21,091 nt of DNA, from the NCBI GenBank assembly GCA_964200075.2, contig CAXNAA020000467.1, positions 1 through 21,091 of the forward strand, given 5' to 3'. The notes under the pieces were generated by a model that was given only the letters and a program-made list of their open reading frames with translations, ran no database searches and had not been told where the DNA came from. This DNA is from Sphacelaria rigidula. Its lineage: Eukaryota > Phaeophyceae > Sphacelariales. Position numbers and translations under genes: made by a program. Positions 16,847 to 21,091 of this stretch are shown one piece after another (position 1 is the stretch's first letter; every line of letters starts with the position of its first letter).

Positions 16847-17478
16847 GTGCCTCGCGGAGGGGGCACGAGTCCCGCTCCTGAAAGGGCTGTCTTTTCAGCC
16901 GATGGACAACGTGCTCCCAGCGGGGGGGCGACGTTGCCACCAGAACCGGTCGCTTCTGGTGGTGGCGTGCAGCAGACCATCTCATCGCAGTCGTTCCCGG
17001 GTTCGAACTCTGCGGCGGTGCCAGCATGGCGATCGCTCAAAGCGGGTGAGGTGTCAGATTTTCAATCTGAGGGTCTGCAAGTAGATCACAAGGAAAGGTG
17101 GTGTCTTGCCGATTTGTCTGTCCTGAGTACAGGGGCAAAGGGTGTTTGTCCGGTCATGGCTATTTTAGATTCAGGATCTGGACTTACGACCATGTCAGCT
17201 GGTGTGGCGGCGAAATTGCAAGCCATGGTGCCAGATGTCCAAGTGGTGAACAGTTGGTGAAATTGGCAAATGGCAATGTTGAGCGCGTGAAGTAGAAACC
17301 TTGCCCTGTCCGCATCGCTTTACACACCAGCTGGGGACCGGTTGTGCTGGACCCATGCTCCTATGCGGTCATGCCGGATACAGATGATGTGATCACCATG
17401 GGGAGATCTAAGCTGGAGGCGCTGGGCATTGACGTATGCAGTAGTTTAGGTACCTGAGCACGTGCGAGAAACACTTCG
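16847..17478 (+). pseudogene. Protease and linker of element F
   Basis: In frame with Gag after the amber stop: a Pro/Ser-rich spacer, WRSLKAGEVSDFQSEGLQ, then VMAILDSGSGLTTMSAG with DSG at 17168-17176. A frameshift near 17255 ends the frame after VQVV; the homologous text continues as KLANGNVERVK, SWGPVVLDPCSYAVMPD and LEALGIDV in another frame with stops at about 17293 and 17455. A retropepsin for Gag-Pol maturation, inactive here. Confidence 0.85.
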
Positions 17479-18003
17479 GTGCGAGGTGTAAACACACCTG
17501 ATTTTACGGACTGTCGGCGTGTCAGTACGGCGGTTGACGCCTTACAGCAACCAGGAGATCGGGCGGAGCCCGTTTATTCCTCAGTCGAGCGGTTGTTGTC
17601 GAGAAGTCCGGCGATGAGCATATCCCCGGAACAAGAGCTTTTTGAGCTTGATGTTGCGCCGGAGGAGGCAGTACAAGCCGCCGCAGGTAACGGCATATTG
17701 GATAGCGACGTGAGCCATATTCGTGAGCCTGTACGGAAGAGAGCGAGCATTTTTAGGCGAGTGCTGCATGGTTATCCGCCTGATCGCGTCGAGCCCTTGA
17801 ACGTGAAATTCAAACCTGCTGCTGTGGAGGCAAAGGCTCGGCCGAGGGCGTACTTTCCGGTCAGGATGGCGTGGTTGGCACGCTGTATCGCAACATTGGT
17901 GGCGCTCGGGCTCGTGTACTGCAGTTTGCAGGTAAAGTGGGCGAGAGCGGCTATTGCAACGCTCAAGAAGTCCTGTTTTCGCTGGATGAGTGCATACAAG
18001 GCG
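17479..18003 (+). pseudogene. PR-RT linker and RT N-terminus of element F
   Basis: RGVNTPDFTDCRRVSTAV and SSVERLLSRSPAMSISPEQE correspond to the A/G linker. RVEPLNVKFKPAAVEAKARP, FPVRMAWLARCIATLVALGL and RAAIATLKKSCFRWMSAY follow, the start of the RT fingers. After about 18003 the frame continues directly with integrase sequence. The RT palm, RNase H and IN zinc finger have therefore been deleted without breaking the frame. No RT activity possible. Confidence 0.88.
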
Positions 18004-18510
18004 GGGGAGGAAGTTTCCCGTCACCACAAGGAGGTGGTGCATGGTGCCCGCCCAGGGACGGAGTTTCATTTCAATTTTCTCAGTGTTGGCGAGGGTGGTC
18101 CGCTGGGAGATAATGGCTTGGACAAAGGAGATCGGTCCAAGTACATATTGGTAAGGATGGATGACCCGGGCGACTTCGTGCGGTTGGAGCCCACGGAGTC
18201 TTGTACGGTACCAACGACGGCGAAGCATCTGTTGACGTGGTGCAAAGCGCTGGGACCGCAGGAGGGATGGGTCAGCGATACGGTATCGCAATATAATAAT
18301 TGTGTGGTGAGAGTGCTCAAGAAGGTGCTGATGGGTCGCAGATTCGTGGTGGCCAACTCGTAGTTGTCACATCGTGAACGTGAGCGAATGGTGCGTGACA
18401 TTGTTCGTGCCTTGAAGGTCATAATTCAGAGAGGAAGACTCGGTGCCAAGGCCTGGGTGGGTTTGGTACCTTCCGTGCAGTGGGTATTGCACACTGGTTT
18501 TCGGGACAGC
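18004..18510 (+). pseudogene. Integrase catalytic core of element F, first Asp changed to Asn
   Basis: HHKEVVHGARPGTEFHFNFL matches MHFDYL of G and LHFDFL of B, but the catalytic Asp codon is AAT (Asn) at 18073-18075. GPLGDNGLDKGDRSKYILV and TAKHLLTWCKALG follow, then WVSDT with the second Asp at 18277-18279. After a TAG at 18361-18363 comes RERERMVRDIVRALK with the candidate catalytic Glu at 18382-18384, and WVGLVPSVQWVLHTGF. Only here are all three DDE positions visible. Beyond HTGF the homology to integrase ends. Confidence 0.9.
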
Positions 18511-19205
18511 TGTGAAAGCTGTAGTTGCATCTATTGGAGTGGAAATGCTACTCTACGGTGTGGACGAGATTGTAGCCGGAGAGCTGCTGTTTCTCAGGAG
18601 GAGCGCAGGAGAATTACAAGGCAGGCAATACCTTCGGTGCTCGATGTTGCGGTGAATGCCGGGTTGGGTGATGTTAAGGAGCAAGTACAAGTGAAATTGC
18701 TTGTTGAGAATGAGGAAGCACATTGTGACTTTTATACCTGAATCATTTTGTGGACGATTGTAGGTGGTGGTGGTATGGTTCCTGGATCTGTGTCTTGTGT
18801 TGCGCTAGTTGGCACGCATGATACATGGTGGTTTCTGCGAAGAAGCTGCTGAGTGAAATATGAGCATGCAGGTGTGACTGATGTCCATGGTGTCTGATGA
18901 AGAGTCAGAGTGAGGCAGTTTCCAATACACTGCTGTGTGCTGAATGAAATAAAGCTCTTGTATTATCGTTCGCGCAAAAAGTGGAATCATCTTTGTGCGG
19001 TTTGCAGAAACTGACTGTAGGAGATGGTGATTGCTGCTGCTGGCGTGAAAATGAGCGGAAACTACGAAATGCGTCGTAGGCTTGTATGTGAACAAGTATA
19101 ACGTGAGTATTTCCAGAGGTTGACGAAAAACAAATCGTACGCGAATACAGTGATTTCTTACTGTGAAACATCTTTGATGGCTTGTCATGTGTTTGGATAA
19201 GCGCA
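18511..19205 (+). other. C-family sequence inside element F
   Basis: Aligns by eye with about 6840-5930 minus in element C. Landmarks are GCTGCTGTTTCTCA, TTGTTGAGAATGAGGAA, TTGGCACG, GAGGCAGTTT, TTTGTGCGGTTTGCA and GTGTTTG. It replaces the IN C-terminus that B has at this place. A short plus frame (18443-18655) matches the hydrophobic ORF 2 of C. A downstream frame to 18741 shows no recognisable domain. Confidence 0.75.
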
Positions 19206-19290
19206 TAGATGGTGTTTCGCATCTGCAAAACGGAGAATGTGGATGGTGTGCCCATTTTTCTGGAAGGAGCACCGCATATTTGTTCTGAGC
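19206..19290 (+). pseudogene. Chromodomain tail of element F
   Basis: Frame ending PIFLEGAPHICSELL and a stop resembles the end of the B chromodomain (NILDGAPQFVKSELRTL). The core of the chromodomain (Y.V.W, SWEPL) is lost or unrecognisable, so this is a remnant only. Confidence 0.5.
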
Positions 19291-19649
19291 TACTTTAGTT
19301 GGAACTGAGTCAAATGGTGCGGGCACGGTTGTAGGCAAAGTAAGGTATCAACCTTTGAGTGCATGGTATGGTTGAATGCTACGGTTCGAAATGGTATTTT
19401 CCTCGGCGCGTTTGCTTTGTGTGAGCATGCCACGACTGGAAATTACCGTTGAATAAGTTATTGACGTCAGTAAATTCGATTGAGACGCTGTGTTCAAGTG
19501 TCGTTGTTCAGCGCTTTGTGAATGATAATTTTCTTTGTGAACCTGACATAGCATGGTCATGTGTCACCAACAGGCGGACAAAGGTAGCATGAGCGTGTTT
19601 GTCGGTATCTACTGTTTATCAAACTCGCTTTCTACTTCGAGTAGTGTGG
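19291..19649 (+). other. 3' UTR of element F
   Basis: About 360 bp, homologous to 10935-11281 of B, without the 88-bp palindrome. No conserved ORF on either strand. Confidence 0.75.
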
Positions 19650-19663
19650 AGTTTTGGGGGTGC
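19650..19663 (+). promoter_or_regulatory. G-rich tract before 3' LTR of F
   Basis: AGTTTTGGGGGTGC directly followed by TGTAGAG. Same motif at E, C and (mutated) B. Candidate polypurine tract. Confidence 0.7.
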
Positions 19664-19944
19664 TGTAGAGTAATCCACCTCCAGTACACGTACGTGCAGG
19701 TTCATGATGATATACAAGTGGAACAATCTGCTGCAGGCATCTTCGATTGGTTGACGGACTTGCGGGTCTGATCGGTAGACTCTGTGAATTTGAATATCAC
19801 ATGCTTAACGCATGTGGTTACTTCCGATAACGAAGGCTGTGTGTTCATGAATAACAACTGTCATGAAGTCTCCAGGCCCGTGTGAGGGAGGAAGCCCTTG
19901 GAGCAAATCTTGTGACTTTTTTCTGAGTCCAGGAGGGCTCCATA
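19664..19944 (+). repeat. 3' LTR of element F (LTR family I)
   Basis: 281 bp, TGTAGAGTAATCC to GGGCTCCATA; right TSD GTGT at 19945-19948, then GCACGAGCC of the protease of G. Confidence 0.93.
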
Positions 19945-19948
19945 GTGT

Positions 19949-20163
19949 GCACGAGCCATGCGCGTGACAACTGGCACATCAGGGAACACTGCTTGCGATC
20001 GGTCCGCCACTTTTTCAGACATGATAGTGATGCCAGCTCCTGAATCCAAAACGCCAGTAATAGGGCAAACGTTCTTGGCTGTGGAACCAGGAACAGACAA
20101 GTGTGCCCGGCAGCATCGCTGCTTGCGGTCAACTACCATACCCTCAGCCTGTATATCTGCAAC
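19949..20163 (-). pseudogene. Protease N-terminal half of element G
   Basis: Open on minus: VVDRKQRCCRAHLSV, ITGVLDSGAGITIMSEKVAD with DSG at 20038-20046, and VVTRMARAH, where element F interrupts. The homologous stretch in A is nearly identical in order and length. Its continuation is at 15406 leftwards. Confidence 0.88.
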
Positions 20164-20765
20164 CTCAGCGGTGTGAAGACCCCGCAATACCGGCGTTGTC
20201 TGAGACGTCCACTCCTGAGCCGGTCCCGCCGGCAGTTGGGGTTGAGCTGCAGGAGCTGGCGCGGAAGGCTGGGGCGGCACCATGCTATCCGCACTACTAG
20301 CACCCCCCTGCGTTCCATGCCCTGGGAAAACAGCCCGTGTGGGAACAGGATCATTACTGTCCCCCCGCTGACCATGAACCTGTTGCAGCTGCTGCTGGTG
20401 CTGCGGCGGCGACGGCGACGACTTTGCTTGCCCACCTGACGCACTCACCGCGACCGCAGGTGTGCTCTGTTTGTTACAGCTCTTCTTGTAGTGGCCCTTA
20501 TCGCCACACTCCAAAACAACCTGCATAGCTCGGACCAGGTTTGTGGGGCTTTTTCCAGTTCTTACCGCCACTACCCGCTGCGGCGGCCGCAGCCGCTGCG
20601 CCGGCATTCGATGCCAGTTTTTCGAGCCTTGTGGGCCGCTTTTTTCATAAGTTGCGGATGCTGCCGGCGGTGTTTGTCAACCTCCTCAACAGTCTTCCAT
20701 TTTTCCGCCATGTCATGAGCTACCCCACGAACCACTCTCAGGCTCTCTTTCCAGTCCCTTTTCAT
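20164..20765 (-). pseudogene. Gag C-terminal half and linker of element G
   Basis: MKRDWKESLRVVRGVAHDMA and WKTVEEVDKHRR (20765-20690) align with Gag of A. The Ala/Gly-rich segment and the zinc knuckle (about 20487-20530) follow. The knuckle is broken by one extra T: the first Cys is in one frame, CGDKGHYKKSC in the next. The Gln/Pro-rich linker (PPQPSAPAPAAQPQLPAGP, EWTSQTTP) runs on openly to the protease. A's 50-bp duplication is absent here, showing the ancestral arrangement. Confidence 0.85.
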
Positions 20766-20904
20766 GTGTGTGTGTGTGCTGTGTCGTCCCATTTATTTCG
20801 GGCGCCAGTGTACACCTTTCGGTATATGTGGGCGCATCAGCCAGGGTCACACAGGAGGAAAGTCAACACAGGGACCTTTCTCACGCCTGTTTCTGCTTTG
20901 TAAG
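20766..20904. other. Unassigned insert/replacement in gag of G
   Basis: About 139 bp beginning with a short (GT)n run (20766-20779). It replaces about 240 bp of gag found in A (2850-3090). No homology to the other elements in the window and no ORF. At 20905-20950 gag homology returns briefly (HAKCWVGMEID). Confidence 0.6.
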
Positions 20905-20946
20905 AATCAATTTCCATACCGACCCAGCATTTCGCGTGGCCTGCAA

Positions 20947-21048
20947 TTATTATTATTCATATTTTCATATTATTTATATTATTATTCATATTTTCATATT
21001 ATTTATATTATTATTCATATTATCATTATTGTTATCATTATCATTATC

Positions 21049-21084
<36 letters not shown>

Positions 21085-21091
21085 GTTATTA
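20947..21091. repeat. 29-bp AT-rich tandem repeat and (ATTATC)n microsatellite
   Basis: TTCATATTTTCATATTATTT recurs at 20956 and 20985, with a third start at 21014, period 29 bp. From about 21019 the sequence becomes a 6-bp repeat (ATTATC) with a few ATTGTT variants to the window end. It ends the gag homology of G. Confidence 0.95.

Larger units (their letters stand above)
15407..19944 (+). mobile_element. Element F: Gypsy element with complete LTR pair, inserted in protease of G
   Basis: 4.54 kb, LTRs 15407-15688 and 19664-19944, TSD GTGT. Order: LTR, box, gag, PR, RT N-terminus, deletion, IN core, about 700 bp of C-family sequence, chromodomain tail, 3' UTR, G-rich tract, LTR. LTRs differ at about 10% by eye. 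The IN C-terminus is absent. Confidence 0.93.
13014..20950 (-). mobile_element. Element G: oldest layer, Gypsy element on minus, split by F and cut by E
   Basis: Reading leftwards: gag fragments (20950-20165), protease (20163-19949), insertion of F (19944-15407), protease continued, RT, RNase H, integrase zinc finger and half the core. At 13014 the integrase stops at ESCTA where E begins. GTGT flanks F (15403-15406, 19945-19948), and rejoining across one GTGT restores the ARAHPVKLADG reading seen intact in element A (GRAHPLKLADG). No LTR of G is in the window. Confidence 0.9.

Noticed and set aside
21019-21091. Telomere-type repeat
   Set aside because: The (ATTATC)n unit has no G-rich strand and is an ordinary microsatellite.

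Overview
The window is eukaryotic nuclear DNA made almost entirely of decayed LTR retrotransposons. I recognise no host gene, tRNA, rRNA, CRISPR array or bacterial-type operon. The coding pieces are those of Ty3/Gypsy chromoviruses: Gag with a CCHC zinc knuckle, a retropepsin with a DSG motif, reverse transcriptase (RT), RNase H, integrase (IN) with zinc-binding, catalytic and C-terminal domains, and a C-terminal chromodomain. The pol text (integrase core, 'DLLSR' RNase H end) recalls elements I associate with oomycetes and red algae. The host (perhaps a red alga or stramenopile) is a guess; the sequence itself only shows a repeat-rich eukaryote.

Layout. The window resolves into seven elements, called A to G here, most nested inside one another. 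G (minus) is the oldest visible layer: gag/protease at 19949-20950, the rest of protease through integrase at 13014-15406. F (plus, 15407-19944, 282/281-bp LTRs) sits in the protease of G with target-site duplication (TSD) GTGT. E (plus) survives as chromodomain, 3' UTR and 3' LTR (12312-13013) and ends inside the integrase core of G. A (minus) has its 5' LTR at 12037-12311, abutting E inside the chromodomain; its gag starts at 11859. B (plus, 3168-11575, 281/279-bp LTRs) sits in the gag of A with TSD AGTG, and A resumes at 3167 down to about 1116. C (minus, 4761-9185, 253/245-bp LTRs) sits in the pol of B with TSD GGCG. D (plus, 1-1115) is a gag-containing fragment of the C family joined bluntly to the truncated RT of A. 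The nest is therefore C in B in A in E in G, with F as a second insertion in G.

How the parts work together. A, B, E, F and G carry parts of one autonomous plan: LTR - gag - PR - RT - RNase H - IN - chromodomain - about 360 bp 3' UTR - G-rich tract - LTR. All are dead: stops, frameshifts, internal deletions (B lost PR and most of RT; F lost RT, RNase H and the IN zinc finger; G lost the middle of RNase H) and catalytic substitutions (RT of G has WVGD where xxDD is expected; RNase H of B has His for the first Asp; IN of F has Asn for the first Asp). C and D belong to a different, apparently non-autonomous family: a related Gag start followed by 38-residue repeats, then a 70-residue repeat, then short hydrophobic ORFs and a long non-coding 3' half, with no recognisable pol. 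The LTR families nevertheless share a 3' module, the same G-rich tract before the 3' LTR and the same self-complementary box (ATAAACGTTTAT) directly after the 5' LTR, so C may have been mobilised by the machinery of the autonomous families. F also carries about 700 bp of C-type sequence in place of its IN C-terminus, which points to recombination between the two families.

The right end (20947-21091) is a 29-bp tandem repeat followed by an (ATTATC)n-type microsatellite. An 88-bp near-perfect palindrome lies at 10847-10934. All alignments were made by eye between copies in this window; percentages are rough.
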